Below, in pieces: positions 1-8,065 of a DNA stretch of 64,000 nucleotides. Under the pieces are notes generated by a model. The model did no database searches and was not told the origin of the DNA. It saw only the letters and a program-made list of their open reading frames with translations. The position numbers were made by a program, and so were the translations under genes. Within the stretch, counting starts at the first letter, position 1. Every line of letters begins with the position of its first letter. Source of the DNA: Stenotrophomonas maltophilia. Lineage in GTDB: Bacteria > Pseudomonadota > Gammaproteobacteria > Xanthomonadales > Xanthomonadaceae. The DNA is taken from contig DEVL01000004.1 in NCBI GenBank assembly GCA_002363385.1, positions 298,910 to 362,909 on the forward strand, given 5' to 3'.

Positions 1-1
1 G

Positions 2-826
2 CGCTGTGTGGAACTGCATGGCGGCGAGCTGCCGCGCGATTTCGATGCCTTGCATGCGCTGCCGGGCATCGGCCGCAGCACCGCGGGCGCGATCCTCAGC
101 CAGGCCTGGAATGATCGGTTCGCAATCCTGGATGGCAACGTCAAACGGGTACTGACCCGCTATCACGGCATCGAAGGGTTCCCCGGCCTGCCGGTCGTCG
201 AAAAGCAGCTATGGGCGGTGGCCGAGGCGCACGCCCAACATGTGCCTGACACGCGCATGGTCGATTACACGCAGGCGCAGATGGACCTAGGCGCCAGTGT
301 CTGCAGCCGCAGCAAGCCGGCCTGCGTGATCTGTCCGCTGCAGGCCACCTGCGTCGCCCGTCGCGAGGGGCGTACCGATCAGCTGCCGACGCCGAAGCCC
401 GGCAAGACCCTGCCCGAGCGCGAGGCGGTGGCGCTGCTGCTGCGCGATGCCCGCGGTCGGGTGCTGCTGCAGAAGCGGCCTGACACCGGCATCTGGGCGC
501 AGCTGTGGACCCTGCCCCAGGCCGACAGCGGGATCGCGCTGCAGGACTGGTTCGACGCGCACATCGACGGCTCGCTGGACGATGCCGAGCCGCTGCCGGT
601 GCTGGAGCACACCTTCAGCCACTATCGGCTGCATCTGCAGGTGCTCAAGGCCACGGTAGAGGGGCTGCGCGACGAGAAGGCCGACCTGCGCTGGGTCGCT
701 GCCGAGGCGCTGGCCACGCTGGGCCTGCCCGCACCCATCCGCAAGTTGCTGGAGACCGGTGCACCGCCCGCTCAGCCCAAGCGCCGTACAATGCGGCGCG
801 CAGCATCATCCCAAGACATCGAGTAA
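2..826 (+). CDS. mutY: A/G-specific adenine DNA glycosylase, 5' end cut off by the window
   Basis: MutY removes adenine mispaired with guanine or 8-oxoguanine. The gene enters from the left edge already in frame, so the valine codon (GTG) at 8 is internal and not a start. Visible parts in order: helix-hairpin-helix LPGIGRSTAGAI, the catalytic-Asp stretch ILDGNVKRVL, a four-cysteine iron-sulfur loop (C-x6-C-x2-C-x5-C) and a C-terminal NUDIX-like 8-oxoG recognition domain starting near EREAVALLL. The missing N-terminus would hold the catalytic Glu. The stop lies 4 bases before yggX, a pairing also seen in Escherichia coli, so the two are probably co-transcribed. Confidence 0.97.
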   Translation, partial: RCVELHGGELPRDFDALHALPGIGRSTAGAILSQAWNDRFAILDGNVKRVLTRYHGIEGFPGLPVVEKQLWAVAEAHAQHVPDTRMVDYTQAQMDLGASVCSRSKPACVICPLQATCVARREGRTDQLPTPKPGKTLPEREAVALLLRDARGRVLLQKRPDTGIWAQLWTLPQADSGIALQDWFDAHIDGSLDDAEPLPVLEHTFSHYRLHLQVLKATVEGLRDEKADLRWVAAEALATLGLPAPIRKLLETGAPPAQPKRRTMRRAASSQDIE

Positions 827-830
827 CGCT

Positions 831-1100
831 ATGCCCCGCACCGTTTTCTGCCAGTACGAACAACGCGACGCTGAAGGCCTGGACTTCGTGCCCTACCCCG
901 GCGAACTGGGCCAGCGCATCTTCAACCACATCGGCAAGCCGGCGTGGGCCGCGTGGCTGGCGCACCAGACCATGCTGATCAACGAAAACCGGCTGTCGCC
1001 GCGCGATCCCAAGCACCGCGCGTTCCTGGAAGAGGAGCTGGTGAAGTACCTGTTCAGCGGTGGCGCGGAGAAGCCGGCCGGATTCGTACCGGAAGCATGA
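831..1100 (+). CDS. yggX: Fe(2+)-trafficking protein YggX
   Basis: This 89-residue protein matches the YggX family in full length. The family protects iron-sulfur enzymes, MutY among them, against oxidative damage and is thought to handle labile iron. Its N-terminal MPRTVFCQY carries the single conserved Cys at residue 7, and the middle GKPAWAAWLAHQTMLINE is the family signature. The ATG at 831 is chosen because family proteins begin a few residues before that Cys; an upstream in-frame start at 759 would lie inside mutY. It sits directly behind mutY and ends before a GTAG palindrome at 1145-1167. Confidence 0.97.
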   Translation: MPRTVFCQYEQRDAEGLDFVPYPGELGQRIFNHIGKPAWAAWLAHQTMLINENRLSPRDPKHRAFLEEELVKYLFSGGAEKPAGFVPEA

Positions 1101-1144
1101 TCGGCATGGATACCGACCGCCAGTCGGTGTGATCGCAATCCGGT

Positions 1145-1167
1145 TGCCGGCCAGCGGCCGGCACTAC
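1145..1167 (-). repeat. SMAG/REP-type GTAG palindrome, copy A
   Basis: Read on the minus strand this 23-base element begins GTAGTGCCGGCC and folds into a tight G+C hairpin. The copy at 9194-9216 is identical in all 23 bases but in the opposite orientation. It lies between the convergent genes yggX and the DUF6491 lipoprotein gene and covers the last bases of the latter, so it could end transcription from both sides or protect mRNA 3' ends. The GTAG head is typical of Stenotrophomonas SMAG elements. Confidence 0.8.
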
Positions 1168-1628
1168 GGGGTTGGCGACTGCTGGCCCTCTTCACGCTCC
1201 TGCACCTGTGCCTGGCGCAGCGCTTGTTCCGAGCTGCGCAGGGCCTTGGTGTCCAGCTTGCGGATGCTGCTGATGAAGCACGGCATGTTCATCGGCCCGG
1301 GCGTGGGGTCGCGCACCAGCACTTTGTCGAAGCGGGCCGAGACACGGCCGATGCGGCTGGTCAGGCCGATTGCCGGGGCGTAGTCCAGCCCCTGGCACGG
1401 GCCGGCCAGTTCCAGCAGATAGCCTTCGCTTGGGCGCGTCCACACCGCCAGCGCGCTGTCGCCCAGCTCAGTCCATCCGGACAGGGAGCCGTACAGCGGC
1501 ATGTCCTGCTGCGGCGGCCCGGCGTGGGCGCGGTAAAGATCGAGCTTCTGCGCGGTGGACAACCGGCCGGTACTGGCACACGCGGCCAGGCCGAGGCACA
1601 GGGCCGCGATGGCAAGGGTCTGCTTCAT
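1164..1628 (-). CDS. DUF6491-type lipoprotein
   Basis: The product is a 154-residue predicted outer- or inner-membrane lipoprotein. It has a short basic N-terminus (MKQ), a hydrophobic core and a lipobox L14-A15-A16-C17. The mature part has the pattern of DUF6491 proteins (a central W..L.D.ALAVW segment, YLLEL, then two cysteines in GPCQGLD and MPCFISSIRKLD). Function of the family is unknown. The ATG at 1628 is preceded by a good GCAGGAGG Shine-Dalgarno, so longer upstream starts are rejected. It follows lolD by about 105 bases on the same strand. Confidence 0.8.
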   Translation of the reverse strand: MKQTLAIAALCLGLAACASTGRLSTAQKLDLYRAHAGPPQQDMPLYGSLSGWTELGDSALAVWTRPSEGYLLELAGPCQGLDYAPAIGLTSRIGRVSARFDKVLVRDPTPGPMNMPCFISSIRKLDTKALRSSEQALRQAQVQEREEGQQSPTP

Positions 1629-1733
1629 GACGCCTCCTGCTGGGGACTGTGCGGCGATCATGCGCCGCCCGGCGTGGTCCCGGCGAGAGGACCCCGCCGG
1701 GTGTTCAGCGATCATGCGGGCAGCGGCGCCCGC

Positions 1734-2447
1734 TCAGACCTCGCTGTGCGCGAGGCTGTGCAGCCGCCCTTCGCGCAGTTCCAGCACGCGGTCCAACTTG
1801 CGTGCCAGCGAGCGGTCATGGGTCACCAGCACCAGGCTGGTGTGGTGCGCGCGGTTGAGCTCAAGCATCAGCTCGAACACGGTCGCGGCGGTCTTGTCGT
1901 CCAGGTTGCCGGTCGGCTCGTCGCCGAGCACGCAGGCCGGGCGGTTGACCAGCGCGCGGGCTACGGCCGCACGCTGGCGCTCACCGCCGGACAGCTCGCC
2001 CGGCTTGTGGTCCAGGCGATGATCCAGGCCGACCGATTCCAGCAGCGCCTGCGCACGGGTGCGCGCGTCGACCACTTCTTCGCCACCCAGCAACACCGGC
2101 ATCATCACGTTTTCCAGCGCGGTGAATTCGGGCAGCAGGTGATGGAACTGGTACACGAAGCCGAGCGCGCGGTTGCGCAGCTGGCCGCGCTGGCTGTCGG
2201 ACAGGCCGGACATGCGCTGGCCGGCCACGTAGACCTCGCCCGCCGTCGGCGTATCCAGGCCACCGAGCAGATGCAGCAGGGTGCTCTTGCCGGCGCCGGA
2301 GGCACCGATGATGGCCACGGTCTCGCCGGCCGCCACGCGCAGGTCCAGCCCATTGAACACGGGGGTCTGCATGCGGCCTTCGGCATAGGTCTTGGCCAGC
2401 GCTTCGGCGCGGATGACTTCCTGGCCCAGGGTGAGTGCTTCATTCAT
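1734..2447 (-). CDS. lolD: Lipoprotein-releasing system ATP-binding protein LolD
   Basis: This 237-residue cytoplasmic ABC ATPase powers extraction of mature lipoproteins from the inner membrane to the carrier LolA. Walker A is GASGAGKST, the signature is LSGGERQR and Walker B is CVLGDEPTGNLD, where GDEPTGNLD is typical of the MacB/LolD/FtsE group. The ATG at 2447 overlaps the end of the permease gene by 8 bases, implying translational coupling. No lolE gene follows; the next gene encodes a lipoprotein. Confidence 0.95.
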   Translation of the reverse strand: MNEALTLGQEVIRAEALAKTYAEGRMQTPVFNGLDLRVAAGETVAIIGASGAGKSTLLHLLGGLDTPTAGEVYVAGQRMSGLSDSQRGQLRNRALGFVYQFHHLLPEFTALENVMMPVLLGGEEVVDARTRAQALLESVGLDHRLDHKPGELSGGERQRAAVARALVNRPACVLGDEPTGNLDDKTAATVFELMLELNRAHHTSLVLVTHDRSLARKLDRVLELREGRLHSLAHSEV

Positions 2448-3681
2448 AACGCAGGGCCTCCGCCGGCTGGGTGCGTGCCGCGCGCCAGGCGGGATACAGG
2501 GTGGCAAGGAAGCTCATGATCAGCGCCACGGCGGTGATCACGATGATGTCCGGGGTCTGCATGTCGGTCGGCAGGCCGGTGATGTAGTACACGTCCTCCG
2601 GCAGCAGCTTGACGTTGAACAGCGTCTCGATCGCGCCGAGGATGCGCTCCAGGTTCAAGGTCAGGGTGATGCCACCGATCACGCCGAGCACGGTGCCGAA
2701 GATGCCGATCAGCGAGCCCTGCACCATGAACACCTGCATGACGCCGCCCGGGGTCAGGCCCAGGGTGCGCAGGATCGCGATGTCGGCCTGTTTGTCGGTG
2801 ACCAGCATCACCTGCGAGGAGACCAGGTTGAAGGCGCCCATGGCGATGATCAGCGAGAGCAGGATGCCCATCACCACCTTCTCCATGCGCAGCGAGTGGT
2901 ACAGGTTGGCGTTCTGCTGGGTCCAGTCGCTGACCCGGTAGGCACCGGTCAGGTTGTGGGCCAGATCGACACCGACGTCCAGCGCCTTGTCCATGTCATG
3001 CAGTTTCAGGCGTACACCGGTGACGCCATCGATGCGCAGCACCTTTTCCAGGTCGGCCATGTTGGCGTAGGCCACGCCGCGGTCGACCTCGTTGTAGCCG
3101 GCTTCGAAGATGCCGCTGACGGTGAAGCGCTTCATGCGCGGAATCGCACCGATCGGCGTGCCCTGCACTTCGGCCAGCGTCACCAGCACGGTATCGCCGA
3201 CGCCGACACCGAGGTAGATCGCCAGTTCCTGGCCGACCAGCAGGTTGTAGCTGCCCGCGGTCAGGCTGTCGAAGCTGCCTTTCTTGACCTTCTGGTTGAT
3301 CACCGAGACGTTCGGCTCCAGCGCCGGGTCGATGCCCTGCACGATGGCGCCCTGCACGCGGGGACCGCTGAGCATGGCCTGGATTTCGATGTACGGCGCA
3401 GCACCGGCTACGCGCGGATCCTTCTTGGCCACCTCCACCGCATGCGCCCAGTCGGCCATCGGCGCGCCGTCGGTGGTGATGGTGGTATGCGCGGTCATCT
3501 GCAGCAGGCGATCGCGGATTTCCTTCTGGAAACCGCTCATGACCGCCAGCGTGGTGATCAGCACGGTCACGCCCAGGGCAATGCCGAGGATCGAGGCCAT
3601 GGAGATGAAGGAGATGAAGCCGTTGCGGCGTTTGGCGCGCAGGTAACGCAGGCCAATCGAGACAGGTATGGGTTTGAACAT
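2440..3681 (-). CDS. lolC: Lipoprotein-releasing system permease (LolC/LolE family)
   Basis: The 413-residue membrane protein has the LolC/E layout: a short cytoplasmic N-terminus (GLRYLRAKRRNGFISFIS), a first transmembrane helix around residues 25-48, a long periplasmic domain of about 220 residues, then three C-terminal helices ending in PAEALRYE. With LolD it forms the inner-membrane exporter that hands lipoproteins to LolA. It is the only permease gene of this system in the window, so either lolE is elsewhere or the protein works as a homodimer (LolF type). It begins 23 bases after the cptA-like gene and may belong to the sdh transcription unit. Confidence 0.92.
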   Translation of the reverse strand: MFKPIPVSIGLRYLRAKRRNGFISFISMASILGIALGVTVLITTLAVMSGFQKEIRDRLLQMTAHTTITTDGAPMADWAHAVEVAKKDPRVAGAAPYIEIQAMLSGPRVQGAIVQGIDPALEPNVSVINQKVKKGSFDSLTAGSYNLLVGQELAIYLGVGVGDTVLVTLAEVQGTPIGAIPRMKRFTVSGIFEAGYNEVDRGVAYANMADLEKVLRIDGVTGVRLKLHDMDKALDVGVDLAHNLTGAYRVSDWTQQNANLYHSLRMEKVVMGILLSLIIAMGAFNLVSSQVMLVTDKQADIAILRTLGLTPGGVMQVFMVQGSLIGIFGTVLGVIGGITLTLNLERILGAIETLFNVKLLPEDVYYITGLPTDMQTPDIIVITAVALIMSFLATLYPAWRAARTQPAEALRYE

Positions 3682-3704
3682 GCAGGTACGCCGGACAATT
3701 CAGG

Positions 3705-4157
3705 CTATGGTGCCACTGCAGGGGGTGAACGGGAAATGCAGTGTGCCCGGACGGCTAGTCGCAGTTCACGTGCCTCCGCCTGCGGAAGGGTATCGGGCCA
3801 GAACAAGCGCCAGTGGCGGCGCCCGTCCTGCCGCCAGCCCAGCTGCACCAGCGGGCCACGGCGCCGCATCTGCACCTCCTCCTCCACCGGCTCGCCATCG
3901 ACCTGTGCCGGGTCTTCGCCCGCCGGAATCACAAAGACACACCCCGGGCGGCGCGCATACCGCCACGCCTCCCACCACGTGCCGGCCAGCGCCAGCACGC
4001 CCAGCGCCAGGCCCCACGGCGCGGGCAGATCGGTCGCCCACAACGCCCAGGGCATCAACGCGCCCATGGCGATCAGCGCGCGGCACTGCCAGCGCGAGGG
4101 AGACCACTCACGCTGGAAGGGCGCGGATCCTGGCGATGAGGGCGGCGGGCGCGGCAT
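3705..4157 (-). CDS. CptA/YgfX-like small membrane protein
   Basis: The 150-residue product has a short basic start, two closely spaced hydrophobic helices (about residues 28-45 and 48-63) and a hydrophilic tail with W-rich stretches such as LVQLGWRQDGRRHWRLFWPD. That layout and its position directly after sdhE match the YgfX/CptA family, described in Escherichia coli as partner of SdhE/CptB. The ATG at 4157 has a GAGGAG-like Shine-Dalgarno and overlaps sdhE by 50 bases, so the pair is coupled. Sequence similarity alone is weak; the call rests on topology and context. A toxin role is not shown by the sequence. Confidence 0.6.
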   Translation of the reverse strand: MPRPPPSSPGSAPFQREWSPSRWQCRALIAMGALMPWALWATDLPAPWGLALGVLALAGTWWEAWRYARRPGCVFVIPAGEDPAQVDGEPVEEEVQMRRRGPLVQLGWRQDGRRHWRLFWPDTLPQAEARELRLAVRAHCISRSPPAVAP

Positions 4158-4356
4158 GCGGGCACTCCTCGTAACCCATGAACCAGCGCCACAACTTATC
4201 GTCCTCGCTCTCGAGCAGGAACAGGAAAACCTCGCGCTCGTCTGTCGGTGCCTGCAGCCAGCAGCGGTCCAGGTAACGGCCGAACAGCTGGTCCAGCTCG
4301 CGCATGCCGCGGCGGCAACGCCAGCGCAGCTTCTTCAGTTCGGTTGCTTCGTCCAT
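4108..4356 (-). CDS. sdhE: FAD assembly factor SdhE (SDHAF2 family)
   Basis: This 82-residue cytoplasmic protein promotes covalent attachment of FAD to SdhA. The diagnostic RGxxE motif is present as R16-G-M-R-E20, in RRGMRELD. ATG 4356 gives the usual family length; a longer frame upstream runs through the palindromic repeats and is rejected. It lies downstream of sdhB in the same direction, separated by two GTAG palindromes, and overlaps the cptA-like gene. Confidence 0.95.
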   Translation of the reverse strand: MDEATELKKLRWRCRRGMRELDQLFGRYLDRCWLQAPTDEREVFLFLLESEDDKLWRWFMGYEECPHAAPAALIARIRALPA

Positions 4357-4381
4357 TTTTCTGCGTTTCCAGATAAGGCAA

Positions 4382-4448
4382 AGCCACGCATGGCGTGGCT
4401 CTACCGTTTCGATCCTTTGTTGCAGGGCCACGCATGGCGTGGCGCTAC
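4382..4448 (-). repeat. Tandem pair of SMAG/REP palindromes inside the sdh operon
   Basis: Two related palindromes sit at 4382-4404 and 4427-4448, both with GTAG at their right end on the plus strand and a stem around CCACGCATGGCGTGG. They fill the gap between sdhB and sdhE. On the transcribed strand they would form two successive hairpins without a T-run, so reduced read-through or protection of the upstream sdhB message is more likely than full termination. Confidence 0.8.
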
Positions 4449-4462
4449 AGGGCACGTCTGGA

Positions 4463-5248
4463 TCAGGCGCGACGCGCCATCATCAGCTTCTTGATCTCGG
4501 CAATGGCCAGCGCCGGGTTCAGGCCCTTCGGGCACGTCCGCGAGCAGTTCATGATGGTGTGGCAGCGGTACAGCTTGAACGGGTCTTCCAGCTCGTCCAG
4601 GCGCGCACCGGTGTCCTCATCGCGCGAGTCGATGATCCAGCGGTAGGCCTGCAGCAGGATGGCCGGGCCCAGGTAACGCTCGCCGTTCCACCAGTAGCTC
4701 GGGCAGCTGGTCGAGCAGCACGCGCACAGGATGCACTCGTACAGGCCATCCAGCTTCTTGCGGTCTTCCGGCGACTGCAGACGCTCGCGATCCGGCGGCG
4801 GCGGGGTCTGGGTGCGGATCCACGGCTTGATCGAGGCGTACTGCGCGTAGAAGTGGGTCAGGTCCGGCACCAGATCCTTGACCACGCTCATGTGCGGCAG
4901 CGGGTAGATCGGCACTTCGGCCTTGCCGCAATCGGCGATGGCGCGGGTGCAGGCCAGCGTGTTGGTGCCGTCGATGTTCATCGCGCACGAACCGCAGATG
5001 CCCTCGCGGCACGACCGACGGAAGGTCAGGGTCGGATCGATCTCGTTCTTGATCTTGATCAGCGCGTCCAGGACCATCGGGCCGCAGGCGTCCAGATCGA
5101 TCTCATACGTATCGGTGCGCGGATTGCTGTCGTCGTCGGGACTCCAGCGGTAGATCTTGAAGGTGCGGGTGTTCTTCGCACCGGACTGGGCGGGGAAGTG
5201 CTTGCCCTTTCCGATCTTGGAATTCTTGGGGAGGGAAAACTCGGCCAT
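4463..5248 (-). CDS. sdhB: Succinate dehydrogenase iron-sulfur subunit
   Basis: SdhB carries electrons from SdhA flavin to ubiquinone in complex II. The 261-residue protein shows the three cluster sites in order: 2Fe-2S (SCREGICGSCAMNIDG plus a later Cys in NTLACTRA), 4Fe-4S (CILCACCSTSCP) and 3Fe-4S (CHTIMNCSRTCPKGLNP). The ATG at 5248 (MAEFSLPK) is the family start; a longer open frame to 5353 has no homology. It is the fourth structural gene of sdhCDAB. Confidence 0.98.
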   Translation of the reverse strand: MAEFSLPKNSKIGKGKHFPAQSGAKNTRTFKIYRWSPDDDSNPRTDTYEIDLDACGPMVLDALIKIKNEIDPTLTFRRSCREGICGSCAMNIDGTNTLACTRAIADCGKAEVPIYPLPHMSVVKDLVPDLTHFYAQYASIKPWIRTQTPPPPDRERLQSPEDRKKLDGLYECILCACCSTSCPSYWWNGERYLGPAILLQAYRWIIDSRDEDTGARLDELEDPFKLYRCHTIMNCSRTCPKGLNPALAIAEIKKLMMARRA

Positions 5249-5264
5249 GGCTGTTCTCGTTGGC

Positions 5265-5399
5265 TCAGGCGGCTCGCGCTGCGGGGCAGGCGCGGGTAGC
5301 ACGGAAGATGAGGAAGTCGACACCGCCGGCCAGCGGCGCACGCGCCACCCCACCCGTGCGGATGGTGGCGGTCGCGAGCGCTGCGTGGACGGAGGTCAT
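5265..5399 (-). CDS. Possible 44-residue small protein between sdhA and sdhB
   Basis: The gap between sdhA and sdhB is unusually long for this operon (163 bases) and holds an open frame that fits it neatly: ATG at 5399, 12 bases after the sdhA stop, and TGA at 5265-5267, 16 bases before the sdhB ATG. The predicted peptide starts MTSVHAALATATIRTG and ends RACPAARAA. Codon third positions are mostly G or C, as in real genes here, but high-GC noise gives the same. There is no strong Shine-Dalgarno and I recognise no family. Confidence 0.25.
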   Translation of the reverse strand: MTSVHAALATATIRTGGVARAPLAGGVDFLIFRATRACPAARAA

Positions 5400-5411
5400 G
5401 CCGCAGGTCTC

Positions 5412-7202
5412 TTAGTAAACGCGCGGCTTGGGCGGGACGACGTCCACGTCCTTGCTCAGCGTGTACATGTGGACCGGGCGGTAATCGAACTCGCACTTGC
5501 CGTTCTCGTCGACGTTGACCAGCGTGTGCTTCTGCCAGTTGACGTCATCGCGGTCCGGGAAGTCCTCATGCGCATGCGCGCCACGGCTTTCCTTGCGCTG
5601 TTCGGCCGAGTTGATCGTCGCCACCGCGTTGAGCAGCAGGTTATTCAGCTCGTAGGTTTCGATCAGGTCCGAGTTCCACACCAGCGAACGGTCGGAGACC
5701 TTGACGTCTTGGAAGGAGTCGAAGATCTCGGCCATCTTGGCGCAGCCCTCTTCCAGCGTCTTGCTGGTACGGAACACCGCCGCATCGTTCTGCATGGTGC
5801 GCTGCATGCGATCGCGGATGACCGAGGTCGGGGTGTCGCCGTTGGCGTAGCGCAGCTTGTCGAGCAGGCCCAGGGCCTTGTCGCAGGCATCGGACGGCAG
5901 GGACTTGTGCGGCTGGCCCGGCTTGATGGTGTCGGCGCAGCGATTGGCCACCGCACGGCCGAACACGACCAGATCCAGCAGCGAGTTCGAGCCCAGGCGA
6001 TTGGCGCCGTGCACGGACACGCAGGCCGCTTCGCCGATGGCGTACAGGCCCGGCACGACCGCATCGGGGTTGTCGCCGACCTTGCGCACGACTTCGCCGT
6101 GGTAGTTGGTCGGGATGCCACCCATGTTGTAGTGCACGGTCGGGATGACCGGAATCGGCTGCTTGTGCACGTCCACGCCGGCGAAGATGCGGGCGCTTTC
6201 AGCGATGCCCGGCAGCTTGTCGTCGATGACGCCCGGGCCGAGGTGGGTCAGGTCGAGCAGGATGTGATCCTTGTGCTCGCCGACGCCACGGCCTTCGCGG
6301 ATCTCGATGGTCATCGAACGCGACACCACGTCGCGCGAGGCCAGATCCTTGTAGTGCGGTGCATAGCGCTCCATGAAGCGCTCGCCGTTGCTGTTGCGCA
6401 GGATGCCGCCTTCGCCGCGCACGCCTTCGGTGATCAGGCAGCCCGCGCCGTAGATACCGGTGGGGTGGAACTGCACGAACTCCATGTCCTGCATCGGCAG
6501 GCCGGCACGCATGACCAGACCGCCGCCGTCGCCGGTGCAGGTGTGGGCCGAGGTCGCGCTGAAGTAGGCGCGGCCGTAGCCGCCGGTGGCCAGCACCACG
6601 CCATGGGCGCGGAACAGGTGCAGCGAGCCGTCGGCCATGTCCAGCGCGAGCACGCCGCGGCAGACGCCTTCCTCATCGAAGATCAGGTCGAGGGCGAAGT
6701 ACTCGATCATGAAGCGCGCGTTGTGCGCCAGCGACTGCTGGTACAGCGTGTGCAGCATGGCGTGGCCGGTACGGTCGGCCGCGGCGCAGGTGCGCTGCGC
6801 GGACGGGCCTTCGCCGTACTTGGTGGTCATGCCGCCGAACGGGCGCTGGTAGATCTTGCCGTCTTCGGTGCGGCTGAACGGCACACCGTAGTGTTCCAGT
6901 TCGATGATGGCCGGAATCGCTTCGCGGCACATGTACTCGATGGCGTCCTGGTCACCCAGCCAATCCGAGCCCTTGATGGTGTCGAAGAAGTGGTAGCGCC
7001 AGTCGTCTTCACCCATGTTGCCCAGCGCGGCGGAAATACCGCCCTGCGCGGCCACGGTGTGCGAACGGGTCGGGAAGACCTTGGTCAGGCAGACCGTCTG
7101 CAGGCCCTTGGCGGCAAGACCGAACGTGGCGCGCAGGCCAGCACCGCCGGCGCCGACCACGACCATGTCGTACTTGTGTTCCGTAATCTTGTAAGCGGAC
7201 AT
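5412..7202 (-). CDS. sdhA: Succinate dehydrogenase flavoprotein subunit
   Basis: SdhA oxidises succinate to fumarate at the cytoplasmic face. The 596-residue sequence has the FAD-binding VVVGAGGAGLRA near residue 15, the covalent-flavin His48 in RSHTVAAQGG, active-site segments HPTGIYGAGCLITEG and HGANRLGSNSLLDLVVFGR, and the usual C-terminal domain ending in PPKPRVY. Length and start (MSAYKITEH) are standard. It follows sdhD by 31 bases. The flavin is installed by SdhE and probably by the SDHAF4-like protein, both encoded in the same unit. Confidence 0.98.
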   Translation of the reverse strand: MSAYKITEHKYDMVVVGAGGAGLRATFGLAAKGLQTVCLTKVFPTRSHTVAAQGGISAALGNMGEDDWRYHFFDTIKGSDWLGDQDAIEYMCREAIPAIIELEHYGVPFSRTEDGKIYQRPFGGMTTKYGEGPSAQRTCAAADRTGHAMLHTLYQQSLAHNARFMIEYFALDLIFDEEGVCRGVLALDMADGSLHLFRAHGVVLATGGYGRAYFSATSAHTCTGDGGGLVMRAGLPMQDMEFVQFHPTGIYGAGCLITEGVRGEGGILRNSNGERFMERYAPHYKDLASRDVVSRSMTIEIREGRGVGEHKDHILLDLTHLGPGVIDDKLPGIAESARIFAGVDVHKQPIPVIPTVHYNMGGIPTNYHGEVVRKVGDNPDAVVPGLYAIGEAACVSVHGANRLGSNSLLDLVVFGRAVANRCADTIKPGQPHKSLPSDACDKALGLLDKLRYANGDTPTSVIRDRMQRTMQNDAAVFRTSKTLEEGCAKMAEIFDSFQDVKVSDRSLVWNSDLIETYELNNLLLNAVATINSAEQRKESRGAHAHEDFPDRDDVNWQKHTLVNVDENGKCEFDYRPVHMYTLSKDVDVVPPKPRVY

Positions 7203-7233
7203 CTAATCTGGATTCCTGTCTTGGTGCCTGGAC

Positions 7234-7620
7234 TCAGGCGACGCCGAGCGCGATGCGGGCGACCGCAAAAACACTGACGATCCCGCCGAGCACGGCGATA
7301 AACTTCACCGTGGTCTGCAGCGCCAGGGCCAGCAGCGAATTGTGGATGTAGTCTTCCAGCACGACCTGCAGGCCGAGCTGGGCATGCCAGAACATCGCGA
7401 CCAGGAAGCCGACCAGCAGCACCGCGTTCCACGGCTTGGACACCGCGTCGGTGGCGGTCACGTAATCGGCGCCGATCAGGCTCAGCACGAACACCAGGAA
7501 CCAGATGGTCAGGCCGACCAGCGCGGTGGCGGTCAGGCGCTGCATCACGAAGTGCTCGGTGCCGGTCTTGGCGGCGCCCAGGCCACGCACGTTCTTCAGC
7601 GGGGTACGGTACTTGTTCAT
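7234..7620 (-). CDS. sdhD: Succinate dehydrogenase membrane anchor subunit
   Basis: SdhD is a 128-residue three-helix protein that, with SdhC, anchors complex II and forms the haem b and quinone sites. Hydrophobic helices lie near residues 28-52, 62-85 and 98-126. The conserved segment FWHAQLGLQVVLEDYIH contains the haem-ligand His and the Asp-Tyr quinone pair. Its ATG overlaps the sdhC stop by four bases (ATGA), showing tight coupling; a longer frame upstream overlaps sdhC and is rejected. Confidence 0.95.
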   Translation of the reverse strand: MNKYRTPLKNVRGLGAAKTGTEHFVMQRLTATALVGLTIWFLVFVLSLIGADYVTATDAVSKPWNAVLLVGFLVAMFWHAQLGLQVVLEDYIHNSLLALALQTTVKFIAVLGGIVSVFAVARIALGVA

Positions 7621-8009
7621 GCGGCCGCTCCCAGGAAGACATAGGCCCAGATCAGGGCAGTGATCACCAGGCTGGCGAAGACCGAGACCCAGCTGCTGCG
7701 CACGAAGGCGGGAATGGAGAAGCCGATCGCGAAGTCCTGCACGATATGGCGGATGCCATTGCACAGGTGGTAGGCGAAGGCCCAGGTCCAGGCGAACAGG
7801 AAGAGCTTGCCGTACCAGCTACCGGCGTGGCCGGTGAAGCAGTTCCAGGATTCAGGACCCATCATCAGGGCGAGCAGGCCGCCGGCAATGATCAGGGCTC
7901 CAACAGACAGAAAGATGCCGGTCGCTCGATGCAGAATCGAGGTGGCCATCTGAATCTGCCAGCGATACACCTGAAGGTGCGGGGAAAGGGGACGTTCTCT
8001 GGCGGCCAT
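7617..8009 (-). CDS. sdhC: Succinate dehydrogenase cytochrome b556 subunit
   Basis: This 130-residue three-helix membrane protein starts with the family signature RERPLSPHLQVYRW and contains SILHRATGIFLSVG, and AYHLCNGIRHIVQDF, whose His is the expected haem ligand. With SdhD it forms the quinone-reducing membrane domain. It is the first structural sdh gene, 56 bases after the SDHAF4-like gene, and overlaps sdhD by ATGA. Confidence 0.96.
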   Translation of the reverse strand: MAARERPLSPHLQVYRWQIQMATSILHRATGIFLSVGALIIAGGLLALMMGPESWNCFTGHAGSWYGKLFLFAWTWAFAYHLCNGIRHIVQDFAIGFSIPAFVRSSWVSVFASLVITALIWAYVFLGAAA

Positions 8010-8065
8010 TCGCTGGGCTCGTTATCTCGGCTGGGCGGCGCAATGCCGCGTTGGCTCAATGCTGA

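Noticed and set aside
3705..4356. sdhE and cptA-like genes as a toxin-antitoxin pair
   Set aside because: The CptAB label exists for enterobacterial relatives, but the RGxxE motif and sdh context favour flavin assembly for SdhE, and nothing here shows toxicity.
4357..4455. Longer N-terminus for sdhE
   Set aside because: The extra codons read through REP palindromes (HAWLCL-type peptide) and the family start is ATG 4356.
5157..7277. 706-codon plus-strand open frame
   Set aside because: It is antisense to sdhA; the Val/Gly/Gln/His-rich product is typical of antisense frames in GC-rich DNA.
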